Shown: positions 1-8,743, numbered from the stretch's first letter. The stretch: DNA of 39,627 nucleotides from Natronospira elongata (GCF_034931365.1 NZ_JAYGII010000024.1:1-39627), one strand, 5' to 3'. Numbers and translations are program-made. Notes: a model not told the origin generated them from the letters alone.

Positions 1-116
1 ACTCTTTGGGGACGTCACCTGGGCTGTGCCTGCTGAAGGTGGATTCGGGTTTGGGACAGATTGGCTTCGAGTCAGCTAAGGCCGCTCTCCTCCCAGCCAG
101 AGCCAAACACTCCGAG

Positions 117-285
117 AGCACAGCCCAGGTGACCACCAAAAACAGTAGGTCTTGGTGCCGACAGGGCTTTGCAAGGCTGTGAGCGACAGGACGTCGCGTG
201 CAGAGCCCCCAGGGATGGGTTTACGGCGTCCTTGCAAAGGCCTGTCGACACCAAGGCCGGGACCCAACCCGTCACCGGCATCGAA
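117..285. repeat. Interspersed palindromic element, copy A
   Basis: Two 29-nt arms at 148-176 and 230-258 are complementary at 26 of 29 positions and enclose a 53-nt loop (177-229). The first 49 nt of the loop match the loop of the copy at 34484-34591 at 48 positions, although the arms differ. The loop has its own small hairpin (GCGAC/GTCGC). The flanks also recur in other copies: a block containing CCAGGTGACCACCA on the left, and GTCACC followed by TCGAAGGG on the right. A 16-nt inverted repeat (14-29 with 117-132) shows that a second, broken copy in the opposite direction lies just upstream. No ORF here is convincing. Function is unknown. Confidence 0.8.
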
Positions 286-387
286 GGGCACTGCCCTGCT
301 CGATACCGATACCGAAGCGTAGAGGCGTCACCGAACTAGCCGCGTGGCCCACTAGGCATAGAAAGCATAGCCAATTGAGAAGATAAC

Positions 388-407
388 GGCTTGATTTGCA
401 TCAAGCC
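388..407 (-). terminator. Hairpin downstream of the GNAT gene, possible weak terminator
   Basis: A perfect 8-bp stem (388-395 with 400-407) encloses a 4-nt loop, 23 bp past the stop codon of the acetyltransferase. On the minus strand the bases after the stem read GTTATCTT, a poor U-tract. It could end the mla-type operon or only protect the 3' end. The rest of 286-429 shows nothing recognisable. Confidence 0.45.
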
Positions 408-429
408 AGTGAAAGGCATTGCCCAACAA

Positions 430-918
430 TCAGATCTGAATGACGCGCAGAGAGACCATTTTCGGGGGCGTGCCGTAGCGGCGCTGATCCACCTCTTGGA
501 ACCCGAGGGCTTCATGGAACCGCTCCGACACCGGGTTGGGCGGCATCACATCGAACTCGCAACAGACGGTCGTGATCCCCCAGGAGCGGGCGATGCGGAA
601 TAGATCCTGGTAGAGGGCCTTGCCCAGACCATGACCCTGGGCGGCGCTGGCCACCACCACCCGGTCGATGTAGAGAAAGCGGGGATAGCGTTGGGCAAAC
701 CAGCGATAGTTGCTGCTGTCATAGCCACTGCCTTCCCGGAAGGCCATCAGAAAGGCGGTGGGCCGGCCGGCCGGCTCGGCAATGCGATGCACCGCCGCCT
801 GCTCATGCAGTCGTTTCAGGCGCTCACCATCCAGCGGACTCAGGACTGCCTCCCACTCCCGGTTGAGCGTGAGTACCCAGTCCAAATCCGTGTCACGGGC
901 ATCACGGATCTCAGTCAT
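430..918 (-). CDS. GNAT-family N-acetyltransferase
   Basis: The product is 162 residues, the usual size of a single GNAT domain. The acetyl-CoA binding region is visible as VVVASAAQGHGLGKAL, the Q-x-x-G-x-G/A pyrophosphate loop of motif A, and is followed by the motif B-like ERFHEALGF near the C-terminus. The substrate cannot be read from sequence. The ATG at 918 is chosen because it overlaps the stop codon of the upstream lipoprotein gene (ATGACTGA), which is typical of translational coupling; a longer frame to 966 would run well into that gene. Co-transcription with the MCE transporter genes is likely, but a functional link is not evident. It could be a passenger at the operon's end. Confidence 0.85.
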   Translation of the reverse strand: MTEIRDARDTDLDWVLTLNREWEAVLSPLDGERLKRLHEQAAVHRIAEPAGRPTAFLMAFREGSGYDSSNYRWFAQRYPRFLYIDRVVVASAAQGHGLGKALYQDLFRIARSWGITTVCCEFDVMPPNPVSERFHEALGFQEVDQRRYGTPPKMVSLRVIQI

Positions 919-1546
919 GGTCGGTGGCGGCCTCCAGCCAAGCTGGCAATGCCTCAAGCAGGGCAAGCAGGCCTTTATTCAAGGCCCGGTTGGCGGCTGC
1001 CACACCGCCCGCGGGATCATTGCTCTCACTGCTCTCCCGCAGCTCCTGACGCAGACTGCCGAGAACCTCACCGGTCTTCAGATCCACCAGGCGGTATCGT
1101 ATAGTCAGACGCAGCCCACTGGCCTCATTTTCAAACAACTGCTCGAGGCGAACCAGTTCACTGTCCAGGCGATAGTCGGCATTGACGCGACTGCCGGGCG
1201 CCGCCACATGGCGGAACTGGCCGCTGTCTTCGAGGGCCTCGGTAAGGGCCGTGGCAATCAGACGGGCGGGCTTGTCGGCCCAGCGATTGCGGGCGAACTG
1301 CCGAAGCTCGTACCCCTGCTGTCGATATTTCATGGCCGCGCTTTCATGCCCCGGCGAGGCGGACGGCGTGGCAATCAGCAGGACAGCATCACGACGCTCT
1401 GCTGCTGCCTCAACGCCGCTGCCGTCCCATTCCAGGAGGTGCAGACGCGGCGCCTCACCCCGAGTGGGGCCGATGGTGCAGGCAGAGACCATCATGATCA
1501 GGGCCGTTACAGCCACGACCCGAGTGATTCGAAATGCCTTCATCAT
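911..1546 (-). CDS. ABC-type transport auxiliary lipoprotein (PqiC/YmbA-like) of an MCE system
   Basis: A short charged N-terminus and hydrophobic segment end in the lipobox VSAC (Cys23), so this should be an outer- or inner-membrane-anchored periplasmic lipoprotein. The body, with a variable alpha/beta sequence and LVDLKTGEVLGS-type strands, fits the auxiliary lipoproteins that accompany MlaD/PqiB MCE proteins and are thought to complete the lipid path at the outer membrane. The chosen ATG at 1546 has AGGGGA just upstream (1550-1555); the next ATG at 1543 gives better Shine-Dalgarno spacing and is equally possible. The gene follows the mlaD-like gene directly. The family call rests on position and overall character; the precise subfamily is not certain. 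Confidence 0.75.
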   Translation of the reverse strand: MMKAFRITRVVAVTALIMMVSACTIGPTRGEAPRLHLLEWDGSGVEAAAERRDAVLLIATPSASPGHESAAMKYRQQGYELRQFARNRWADKPARLIATALTEALEDSGQFRHVAAPGSRVNADYRLDSELVRLEQLFENEASGLRLTIRYRLVDLKTGEVLGSLRQELRESSESNDPAGGVAAANRALNKGLLALLEALPAWLEAATDHD

Positions 1547-1553
1547 TATTCCC

Positions 1554-2483
1554 CTATCGTTCACCCGGACCGGGTTCGACTTCCGGTGGGCCCAATATCA
1601 ATCGCTGGGGTTCATCTTCCAGTTGATCACCCAGGCGGCGCAGGCTGTCACTGGCCTGGCGCAGGTCATCCAGCATGGCCTCCAGTTCAGGCAGGGTCCG
1701 CCGATTGAATGACTCGACGCCCACCCGCCCGGCGGAGGCAGTCCCCTCCATCTCCGCAGCGGTCCGTTCCAATTGTCCGGCCAGGGTATTAAAACTGCCC
1801 AGGGCCTCATCCAGACGGTCAATGGTCTCCGGCACCCGTTCGCCAATCCGCTCGCCCTGACGGGCCATGCCGGCAGTACTCGCCATGAGTTCATCCATCT
1901 GTTCCGCATTGCGGGCCAGGGCAGCGGTGAGGCTTTCCAGGTTCTGAATGGAGGCGGCCAGGGCATCGGTGTTCTCATCAGTGAGCAAGCGATTCAATTG
2001 ACGCGCCACGGTTTCCACCGCCTCCATGCCATCATCCACGCTGTCGTCGAGGCGGGCCCAGAAGGACAGGCGTGACTGGATCACGGGATAGGGCTCGCCT
2101 TCGGGCTGGGGCGGGGGACCTGCATCGGGGCTGCCACCCTCAAGCTCCAGGCGCAGAAGACCGGTGGCCCCCTGACTTCTCAGCACGGCGGTGGTGTCGG
2201 CACGTACCGGTGTATCGGCCGCCAGGTCCAGTGTCACCTTGACCCGTCGTGGATCCGACGGATCCAGGGACAGACTGTGAACGCGACCCACCGGCACCCC
2301 CTGCATCAGGACCCGGGAGTTTTCCGCCAGACCCGAAACAGGCTCTGCCATGTAAACGGTGTAGAAAGTCGTCTCGCCCCGACGCAGGTCACCGGCGATC
2401 CACAAACTAAGCACGATGGCGGCGACCAGGAAGACCAGCACGAATAATCCGGTCAGGGTGTAATTGCTGTTGGTTTCCATCAC
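1554..2483 (-). CDS. MlaD-like MCE-domain lipid-binding protein
   Basis: The protein has 309 residues with one N-terminal transmembrane helix (about 9-30) and an MCE domain (about 35-120) containing AENSRVLMQGVPVGRV and the conserved GLLRLELEGG region. A long helical C-terminal part follows (about 140-300), rich in Glu, Leu and Ala. MCE proteins form hexameric rings that pass phospholipids between membranes. The C-terminal helices are longer than in E. coli MlaD (about 180 residues), as in MCE proteins that build a periplasmic tunnel. It lies between the ATPase and the auxiliary lipoprotein genes. The start could be either of two adjacent ATG codons. Confidence 0.9.
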   Translation of the reverse strand: MMETNSNYTLTGLFVLVFLVAAIVLSLWIAGDLRRGETTFYTVYMAEPVSGLAENSRVLMQGVPVGRVHSLSLDPSDPRRVKVTLDLAADTPVRADTTAVLRSQGATGLLRLELEGGSPDAGPPPQPEGEPYPVIQSRLSFWARLDDSVDDGMEAVETVARQLNRLLTDENTDALAASIQNLESLTAALARNAEQMDELMASTAGMARQGERIGERVPETIDRLDEALGSFNTLAGQLERTAAEMEGTASAGRVGVESFNRRTLPELEAMLDDLRQASDSLRRLGDQLEDEPQRLILGPPEVEPGPGER

Positions 2484-2503
2484 TCGTTTCCAGTGTTCCT
2501 TGA

Positions 2504-2521
2504 GGAACCTCTGATCAATTC
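2504..2521. repeat. 18-mer shared with the 38-bp palindrome at 14541
   Basis: This 18-mer differs at one base from one arm (plus outer bases) of the perfect palindrome at 14541-14578. It covers the stop codon of the MlaF-like gene. Eleven bases of the same motif (CTCTGATCAAT, 30143-30153) also cover the stop codon of the secreted gamma-glutamyltransferase. These may be decayed ends of an inserted element. Confidence 0.5.
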
Positions 2522-3279
2522 ATTCGCTCGCGGCTGCGCCGGTCGGCAAAATATCGGGAAACCGCTGGGATCTGAGACTGACTCAATGTGTCAATCGGCC
2601 CCTGCTCCAGAACACGCCCCTGGCCCAGGTAAACAACGCGATCCGTACTCTGCCAGAGGGCATCCAGGTCATGGGTGACCATCAGCACGGTCAATCCCAG
2701 CAGGCGACTCAGTTCCACAATCAAGGCATCAAAAGCGGCCGCATTGACAGGATCCAGTCCGGCCGTGGGCTCATCCAGGATCAAAACCTCCGGGTCCATG
2801 ATCAGGGCCCGTGCCAGGGCCACTCGCTTTATCATGCCGCCGCTCAGCTCATTGGGATACAGGCAGGCGACTTCCGGTTCCAGGCCGGCCATCTCCAGCT
2901 TGATCAGCGCCAGTTCTTCGGCCACTGCCGATGACAGATCCGTATGCTCCCGCAAGGGCAGGGTCAGGTTGTCGATGACATTCAGACCGCCAAACAGGGC
3001 GCCACCCTGGAACAACATGCCGATCCGCTGGCGCAGCGCACGCAGTCTGGCTTCGGACGCGCCCACCAGTTCTTCACCGAAGAACCTTATGCTGCCCGCC
3101 TGCGGTTGCCGCAGGGCGAGCAGGGTACGCAGCAAGACCGTCTTGCCGGCACCACTGCCGCCCACCAGCCCCAGAATCTCGCCCGAGAAGACATCCAGGT
3201 CCAGACCATCATGAACCCGGTGCTGACCAAAGCGATTGACCAGCCCTCTTACCCGGATGACGCTTTCCCCGGCAGCCAT
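2515..3279 (-). CDS. MlaF-like ABC transporter ATP-binding protein
   Basis: A 254-residue ABC ATPase with all motifs intact: Walker A GGSGAGKT (40-47), signature LSGGM (145-149), Walker B VLILDE ending in the catalytic Glu170, and the switch His in VTHD (about 203). It should energise the MlaE-like permease encoded directly upstream. The ATG at 3279 is preferred to a longer frame starting at 3420, because it lies 2 bp after the permease stop codon and removes 47 residues that would overlap the permease gene in another frame. The C-terminus overlaps a repeated 18-mer (2504-2521), discussed as a separate repeat. Confidence 0.93.
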   Translation of the reverse strand: MAAGESVIRVRGLVNRFGQHRVHDGLDLDVFSGEILGLVGGSGAGKTVLLRTLLALRQPQAGSIRFFGEELVGASEARLRALRQRIGMLFQGGALFGGLNVIDNLTLPLREHTDLSSAVAEELALIKLEMAGLEPEVACLYPNELSGGMIKRVALARALIMDPEVLILDEPTAGLDPVNAAAFDALIVELSRLLGLTVLMVTHDLDALWQSTDRVVYLGQGRVLEQGPIDTLSQSQIPAVSRYFADRRSRERMN

Positions 3280-3281
3280 CT

Positions 3282-4382
3282 CTATAGCCCCTGCAAATTG
3301 TAGATGATGGAAAACACCGCATTGATGACGATCACGGCGAAGATGGCCTGCACCACGGCCCGGGTGGTGGCCTGCCCCACACCGCCGGCCCCGCGCTTGA
3401 CCCGCAAGCCCTGGCGACAACCGATCAGGGCGATGACGGCGGCGAAGACCGGCGCCTTGACCAGGCCCAACCAGAAATGGCGGTAGCTCATGCCTTCAGG
3501 CAGTCGTTGCAGAAAGGCGGTCACACCCTGTTCATGAACGGCCCAGTTGACCAGCGCACCACCCAGCATGCCGCTCAGGCCGGCCAGCACGGTCAATAAC
3601 GGCAGGGCGAAAATCAGGGCCAGCAGCTTGGGCAGGATCAGCATATCGAAAGGACTGATGCCAAGCGTTCTGAGGGCATCGATCTCTTCATTGATTTTCA
3701 TGGTCCCAAGCTCGGCCGCATACGATGATGCGGTGCGCCCCGCCACCAGAATGGCGACAATCAAGGGGCCTAATTCCCGCAGCATGGTGGTGGTGAGCAA
3801 TTCGGGAAGGAAGACCGTTGCCCCGTAGGTATCCAGGGCGGTACTGAGCTGATAGGCAATGACCAGACCGACGAGGAAACTCAGGACGGCCACGATCGGC
3901 ACCGCCCGAACGCCGCCCTGCTCCAATTCATTGAGAAAACGGCGGGGACGGGCGGTGGAGGGCCGCAGCAGGCGTCGAGCAAATTCCGCGACCACTTCTC
4001 CGAGAAACCCCAGGAATCCGCGAAACTCCCACCAGTGCTCCCAACTGACCCGCCCCACTTCACTGAGGAAGCTTTCACGGGGTTCATGCAGGCGCTCGGG
4101 ACGACGAACCCTGGCCGCCAGCTCCAATAGACGCCGGTGCTCTTCGCAAAGATGGAGATTGACCTCGCCGCCGGCCGCCTCCACGCGTGACACCAGACGA
4201 TGCAGCAGCCGGGCACCGGCCACATCCAGGCCTTCCAGGGCTTCCCCCGAAATCTCCAGCCTGCCTCGGGGCAGCGACAACTGCTCAAGCCGGGCTTCAA
4301 GCGCCGCCACGCCCGGCAGACGCCACTCTCCCGCGCAGGTCAGGCTTTGCCCTTCAAGCTGGACAGTGGCTGGCGCCCCCAT
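3282..4382 (-). CDS. MlaE-family permease with an N-terminal STAS-like domain
   Basis: The protein has 366 residues, against about 260 for E. coli MlaE. The extra N-terminal part (about 1-95) looks like a STAS domain, the fold that in E. coli is the separate protein MlaB. The remainder carries the MlaE permease with its conserved region (VLSFLVGLVIAYQ, REL-GPLIVAILVAGRTASSYAAELGTMKINEEIDAL) and about five hydrophobic segments. It forms the membrane part of an ABC phospholipid transporter with the following ATPase and MCE proteins. It is the first gene of the minus-strand operon, with 149 bp separating its start from the divergent motor-pair operon. STAS-permease fusion is known in this family, so it is not itself novel. 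Confidence 0.92.
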   Translation of the reverse strand: MGAPATVQLEGQSLTCAGEWRLPGVAALEARLEQLSLPRGRLEISGEALEGLDVAGARLLHRLVSRVEAAGGEVNLHLCEEHRRLLELAARVRRPERLHEPRESFLSEVGRVSWEHWWEFRGFLGFLGEVVAEFARRLLRPSTARPRRFLNELEQGGVRAVPIVAVLSFLVGLVIAYQLSTALDTYGATVFLPELLTTTMLRELGPLIVAILVAGRTASSYAAELGTMKINEEIDALRTLGISPFDMLILPKLLALIFALPLLTVLAGLSGMLGGALVNWAVHEQGVTAFLQRLPEGMSYRHFWLGLVKAPVFAAVIALIGCRQGLRVKRGAGGVGQATTRAVVQAIFAVIVINAVFSIIYNLQGL

Positions 4383-4531
4383 GTCACTCCCTTGTCTGTG
4401 GACACGATGAAATGCGGCGGATTGCAGGGCATTCTACCCCATCCGGGCCGCAAGCCCTGTCCCCGGGCACGGCTGCAAAGTGCACCCGGCTCATGTGATA
4501 CTCGGAAATTCCGGAACAAGGAGATGCCGTC

Positions 4532-5668
4532 GTGAGAGACCCCGCCCGTGTAATCGTGTGGATGGCGCTGTTCCTGGGCGCCGTAGTCGCCGTCGCCCTG
4601 CTACTCTACCGCCCCCTGGAACAGGCCTTCATGGCCAACCCGGTCTTCAATGGCCTGATCCTGTCGGTACTGCTGGTGGGGATTCTGATCAATTTCCGCC
4701 AGGTCCTGATCCTGCGCCCCGAGCAGCACTGGATCCGGGATTTTCGCAAGGGCCAGGCCGATGCCCCCGGCGAGAGCCGCCTGCTGGGCTCCATGGCCCG
4801 GCTGCTCACCGGCCGCGAGGGTGACAATCTCAGGCTATCCACCCTTTCACTGCGCACCCTGCTGGATGGTGTCCGCGCTCGGCTGGATGAGTCCCGCGAC
4901 CTCTCCCGCTATTTCATCGGCCTGCTGGTCTTTCTCGGTCTGCTGGGCACCTTCTGGGGCCTGCTCGACACCCTGCGCGCGGTGGGCAATGTCATCGCCG
5001 GGCTGTCCATCGAGGACCGCAGTGCCGCGGCCTTCTTCGAGGATCTCAAGGCCGGCCTGGAAGCCCCGCTGGGCGGCATGGGCACGGCCTTTTCCTCCTC
5101 CCTGTTCGGTCTCGCCGGCGCGGTGGTGCTGGGCTTTATCGATCTTCAGACCGGCACCGCCCAGAACCGCTTCTACAACGACCTGGAGGAATGGCTCTCC
5201 GGCCAGACACGCCTGGCCAGTGGCGCCCTCTCCGGCGGCGGCGAGGAAGGCAATGTGCCCGCCTATATCCAGGCCCTGCTGGAACAGACCGCCGATTCCC
5301 TGGAGCAGCTACAGCGCATGATGCAGCGCTCCGAGGAAGACCGCCGCGCTGCCGATGCCCGTCTGACTGAGTTGGCGACGGAATTGGCCCGCCTGACCGA
5401 ACAAGGCCAGGGCGAGCGCAAGGCTCTGACCGGCCTGTCCCGGACCCAGGCCGAGCTGCGCCCGGTGCTGGAACGCCTGGCCGATGCCGGCGAACGCCAG
5501 GCCGGCGAGGATGCCGCCCTCCAGGACGGGCTGCGCGACCTGGCCCGGGCCACCAGCGACCTGCGCGCCTCGGTGGAGCGTGACCGTGAGCAGCTGGTGG
5601 GCACCCTGCGCGAGGAAATCCGGCTGCTGGCCAAGACCATCGCCTACCAGCAGAAGGGACAGGAGTAA
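4532..5668 (+). CDS. MotA/TolQ/ExbB-type proton-channel protein with a long cytoplasmic tail
   Basis: The protein has 378 residues and four predicted membrane helices: about 8-26, 38-58, 127-148 (FIGLLVFLGLLGTFWGLLDT) and 181-203 (GGMGTAFSSSLFGLAGAVVLG). The last two match the conserved MotA/TolQ/ExbB channel pair. The region from about 245 to the end is Glu/Arg/Leu-rich and probably a coiled coil. A GTG start is used: AAGGAG at 4518-4523 sits 8 bases upstream, and the nearby ATG at 4524 is out of frame. The gene is 3 bp from the MotB-like partner, so the two form one ion-driven unit. It is shorter than ZorA of Zorya defence systems, and no zorC or zorD follows. No flagellar genes are nearby. 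Confidence 0.85.
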   Translation: MRDPARVIVWMALFLGAVVAVALLLYRPLEQAFMANPVFNGLILSVLLVGILINFRQVLILRPEQHWIRDFRKGQADAPGESRLLGSMARLLTGREGDNLRLSTLSLRTLLDGVRARLDESRDLSRYFIGLLVFLGLLGTFWGLLDTLRAVGNVIAGLSIEDRSAAAFFEDLKAGLEAPLGGMGTAFSSSLFGLAGAVVLGFIDLQTGTAQNRFYNDLEEWLSGQTRLASGALSGGGEEGNVPAYIQALLEQTADSLEQLQRMMQRSEEDRRAADARLTELATELARLTEQGQGERKALTGLSRTQAELRPVLERLADAGERQAGEDAALQDGLRDLARATSDLRASVERDREQLVGTLREEIRLLAKTIAYQQKGQE

Positions 5669-5671
5669 GCC

Positions 5672-6781
5672 ATGTTTGGCAGCAGCCGCCGGGGGCGGGA
5701 TCGCTTCGATATCTGGCCGGGATTCGTGGACGTACTGGCCACGATTCTGCTGGTCTTCGTCTTCGTGCTGCTGTTCTTCGTGGTGGCCCAGTTCTACACC
5801 AGCGAGGCGCTCTACGACCGCGACCAGACCCTCAGCGCCCTGGAAGAGGAAGTTGCCGAACTGGCCGAGACCCTGTCCATGGAGCGCCGGGAACGGCGCC
5901 GCCTGGAAACGCGGGTCTCCGAGCTCGACGAGGCCCTGGCCGCCAGTCTGGCCCGGGGCGAAACCCTGGCCGGCGAACTGGCAGTTAGCGAGGCGGCACG
6001 GGCACGGCTGGCCGAGCTATTGGGCGACCGGGAAGCGGCACTGGCCGAAGCCGAGGCCGAGCTGGACGATCAGTCAGCACGCATCGTGGTTCTGGAGCGG
6101 GATCTGGATGAGACAGCGGAGGCCCTGGAGGAGGAAGAAGCGATCTCCGCCGAGGCCCAGGCTCAGGTGACCGCGCTCAGGGATGACATCCGCGCCCTGC
6201 GCGAGCAGCTCACCGCCCTGTCCGAGGCCCTGGATATCTCCGAGGCCACCATTGCCGTGCAGCGGGCGGAGATCAGTGATCTGGCCGAGCGCCTGAATGT
6301 GGCCCTGGCCGAGCGGGTGGAAGAACTGGACCGCTATCGCTCGGAGTTCTTCGGCCGCCTGCGCGAGGCCCTGGCCGATGTGGAGGAAATCGAGATCGTC
6401 GGCGATCGCTTTCGTTTCCAATCGGAGCTGTTCTTTGAAAGCGCCTCGGCGGAGATCGGTTCAGAAGGCCGGGAGACACTGGACCACTTGGCCGACACCT
6501 TCGAGGAAATCAGCGCACGCATCCCGGACGACATCGACTGGGTGCTGCAGGTGGAAGGCCACACCGACCGACGCCCCATCCGCACCGAGCAGTTCCCCTC
6601 CAACTGGGAGCTCTCAACGGCCCGGGCACTCAATATCGTTCACTATCTTTCAGAGCAGGGCCTGCCCGAAGACCGCCTGGCCGCGGCCGGCTTCGGCGAA
6701 CACCAACCCCTGGACGACGGCGACGGCCCCGAGGCCTGGGCCCGCAACCGCCGCATTGAGTTGCGCTTGACCAACCGTTGA
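5672..6781 (+). CDS. MotB/OmpA-like peptidoglycan-binding partner with a long coiled coil
   Basis: The 369-residue protein starts with one membrane helix (about 16-41, WPGFVDVLATILLVFVFVLL) containing Asp20, placed like the proton-carrying Asp of MotB and ExbD. A long Glu/Leu/Ala heptad-rich region (about 48-230) is probably a coiled coil. It ends in an OmpA/MotB peptidoglycan-binding domain (about 250-369) with VEGHTDRRPI, NWELSTARA and the final NRRIELRL. It should form the stator dimer inside the channel subunit encoded upstream and grip the cell wall. The coiled coil is much longer than in flagellar MotB. The cellular task is unknown; flagellar, gliding, Tol-like and Zorya-like roles are all untested. 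Confidence 0.85.
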   Translation: MFGSSRRGRDRFDIWPGFVDVLATILLVFVFVLLFFVVAQFYTSEALYDRDQTLSALEEEVAELAETLSMERRERRRLETRVSELDEALAASLARGETLAGELAVSEAARARLAELLGDREAALAEAEAELDDQSARIVVLERDLDETAEALEEEEAISAEAQAQVTALRDDIRALREQLTALSEALDISEATIAVQRAEISDLAERLNVALAERVEELDRYRSEFFGRLREALADVEEIEIVGDRFRFQSELFFESASAEIGSEGRETLDHLADTFEEISARIPDDIDWVLQVEGHTDRRPIRTEQFPSNWELSTARALNIVHYLSEQGLPEDRLAAAGFGEHQPLDDGDGPEAWARNRRIELRLTNR

Positions 6782-6811
6782 ACAATCGATGCGCAACAAG
6801 GCACCAATCAG

Positions 6812-6902
6812 CCTAGGGCATCGCGAGTGAATTCGCTCCTACGGTGCCGGATTCCAGGCCTGGGAATATCTTGCCCTAGGAGCGGATTCATCCGCGATGG
6901 GG
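6812..6902. repeat. REP-type inverted repeat pair (BIME-like)
   Basis: Two arms at about 6819-6841 and 6879-6901 are inverted copies matching at 20 of 23 positions, with the core TAGGAGCG(G/A)ATTCA...CGCGATG. Each arm can also fold on its own (GCGGA-TTCA-TCCGC on the right). A further 9-bp complement, CCTAGGGCA with TGCCCTAGG, lies at 6812-6820 and 6872-6880. The sequence resembles the GTAG-type REP elements of pseudomonads and xanthomonads. It sits between convergent genes and may act as a 3' end for both. A related pair is at 24085-24162. Confidence 0.8.
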
Positions 6903-6906
6903 CCCG

Positions 6907-7149
6907 TCAGCGGTAGCGACAGCCTCCCACCCGTGGCACCTGGAGCTCCTCGGGGACATTACCGCCGGGGGTGAAACGGGGGATGGCGGAGCCGCCTACG
7001 CAGCGGAAATATTCACTTTGGCGCTTGGGTTCGGCATAGGCCGATTGCCGTTCCGGGTCCGTCATGCCGTTATGGGCGCAGCCGGTAATGAACAGCCCCA
7101 TGGCGATGAGCATGCCGGCCAGGGTTCGGCCTGTGGTGATCTTGACCAT
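6907..7149 (-). CDS. Small hypothetical lipoprotein
   Basis: An 80-residue product with a lipoprotein signal peptide: basic N-terminus, hydrophobic stretch, lipobox ITGC at Cys24. The mature part of about 57 residues has two further Cys (in YFRCVGG and GGCRYR) that could form a disulfide. It has a good ribosome binding site (AGAGGTGG before ATG 7149). It lies 58 bp after the symporter gene on the same strand, so the two may be co-transcribed. I do not recognise the family and propose no function. Confidence 0.7.
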   Translation of the reverse strand: MVKITTGRTLAGMLIAMGLFITGCAHNGMTDPERQSAYAEPKRQSEYFRCVGGSAIPRFTPGGNVPEELQVPRVGGCRYR

Positions 7150-7207
7150 GAGCCACCTCTCGATTGCCTCTCCCCCGTTCGACCCGGCAGGGTACCCACT
7201 GTTCCCG

Positions 7208-8599
7208 TCATGGCCGAAGAGCCTGCCGATAGCCCAACCAGGCGATCAGCAGGGACAGGAAAAAGGGCAGCAGGCGCTCCACCGCATTCCCCGGCGCATC
7301 GGGAAAGAAGCTGATGAAAATGGTCAGACCGGCACCGACGACAATGGCTGCCAGGCGATAGGCATCGGCCACCGGCCCGCGCCAGAGCAGGACCAACAAC
7401 AGGGGACCGAAACCGTTACCCAGCACCTGCCAGGCGAACAATACCCGATCGAAAATGCTCTCGGGCACCAGCAGAGCCAGGATGGCCGCGGCGATTCCCA
7501 CGGTGACTACCACCAGGCGATCCACCAGGACCGAAAAATCGCCACGGCGCATGTCGTGACTGACCGAGCCACTGGCCACCAGCAGCTGGCTATCGGAAGT
7601 GGACATGATGGCGGCCAGTACGCCACCTGTGATCAAACCGCCAATCACCGCCGGCAACAAGTCCACGCTGAGTACCAAAAGGACATCCTCGGCGTCAGGC
7701 AGTTCGGGCATCAGAACGCGACCGCTCCAGCCCAGTACCACCATGCCGATATAGATCAGGGCCGCCCAGCCCAGGGCCACCCGGCGGGCAAGACGGATCT
7801 CGTGGCCGTCGCGCATGGCCATGAAACGATTAACCACATGAGGCTGGCCGGGGTAACCAAGGCCGATGCCAAACAGACCGACAATGAAGACCATGGCCAG
7901 AAGCAGACTGGGCTGATCCACCAGGCGGGTCAGGCCGGGTTCGTTCAGGGCCGCCAGCCCTTCCATCAGAGCCACCGGACCACCCACTGCCGCCAGCGCC
8001 ACATAGGGCAGCACCAGAGCAACCAGGAGCATCATCAGACCCTGAACCGCATCGGTCACGCTGGCGGCCCAGAAGCCGCCCATGACCACATAGGCAATCA
8101 CAATGGCCGCACCCACGATAATGGCATTGGTGGTGCTGACTTGCGGGACCGCGGTGGCGATGGCGGAGCCTGCACCATCAAATTGAGCGGCAACATAAAA
8201 GGTAAAGCAAAAAAGAATCAGCAGACCACCCAGCAGCCTCAACACACGCTGCATGGATGGCCGAGTACCGTGGGCCAGGTATTCCACCAATGTAAGAGCC
8301 TGGTTATCGCGACTGCTTTGCTGCAGGCGGGGGGCAACCAGGAACCAGTTGATGGCAAAGCCCGAGACCACGGCCGGAATCAGCCACACCGCCTGAATCC
8401 CCCAGGCGTAGGCTGCGCCGCTCATGCCAAGGAGGGTCCAGACCGAAGAAGAACTGGCTGAGGCACTCAGGGACGCAACCACGGGCCCCAGGCGCCGGCC
8501 GGCCAGATGGAAGTCGGCACTATCACTGACCCGCTGACGGGCCCAGGCTCCGATGGCCAGCAACAGCAGTAGATAAACCAATAGAGTGGCCAGGACCAT
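7208..8599 (-). CDS. Sodium:solute symporter (SSS family, PutP-like)
   Basis: The 463-residue, highly hydrophobic protein has about 12-13 predicted membrane helices. The region SASASSSSVWTLLGMSGAAYAWG matches the first conserved block of the SSS family (LeuT fold, Na+-coupled), and GLGYPGQPHVVNRFMAMRD matches the block seen in PutP-type transporters. Proline is a plausible substrate on that basis, but pantothenate or another solute cannot be excluded. The ATG at 8599 is chosen because GGAGGGAG lies just upstream; a longer frame reaching 8794 adds 65 residues with no family match and would overlap the divergent diguanylate cyclase start. Na+-driven uptake fits a salt-adapted cell. Confidence 0.88.
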   Translation of the reverse strand: MVLATLLVYLLLLLAIGAWARQRVSDSADFHLAGRRLGPVVASLSASASSSSVWTLLGMSGAAYAWGIQAVWLIPAVVSGFAINWFLVAPRLQQSSRDNQALTLVEYLAHGTRPSMQRVLRLLGGLLILFCFTFYVAAQFDGAGSAIATAVPQVSTTNAIIVGAAIVIAYVVMGGFWAASVTDAVQGLMMLLVALVLPYVALAAVGGPVALMEGLAALNEPGLTRLVDQPSLLLAMVFIVGLFGIGLGYPGQPHVVNRFMAMRDGHEIRLARRVALGWAALIYIGMVVLGWSGRVLMPELPDAEDVLLVLSVDLLPAVIGGLITGGVLAAIMSTSDSQLLVASGSVSHDMRRGDFSVLVDRLVVVTVGIAAAILALLVPESIFDRVLFAWQVLGNGFGPLLLVLLWRGPVADAYRLAAIVVGAGLTIFISFFPDAPGNAVERLLPFFLSLLIAWLGYRQALRP

Positions 8600-8743
8600 C
8601 TCCGCTTCTCCCTCCACGTGATCAGGGTGCCAATCTAGCAGCCATTGGGACTGCGGGACCAGTCCCACGCAAAGCGTGACGCATCCCATCTCGGCCAGTA
8701 GTATCCAAGCTAGCAGACCGGAGCAACTGGGGCGCAACAAGGC

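Noticed and set aside
4532..6781. A Zorya anti-phage system
   Set aside because: Only ZorA/ZorB-like motor subunits are present. The genes on both sides are unrelated, and no helicase/nuclease (ZorD), ZorC or ZorE gene is found.
7064..8461. A 465-codon plus-strand frame opposite the symporter
   Set aside because: It is His/Gln-rich with no domain, a shadow of the hydrophobic symporter gene.
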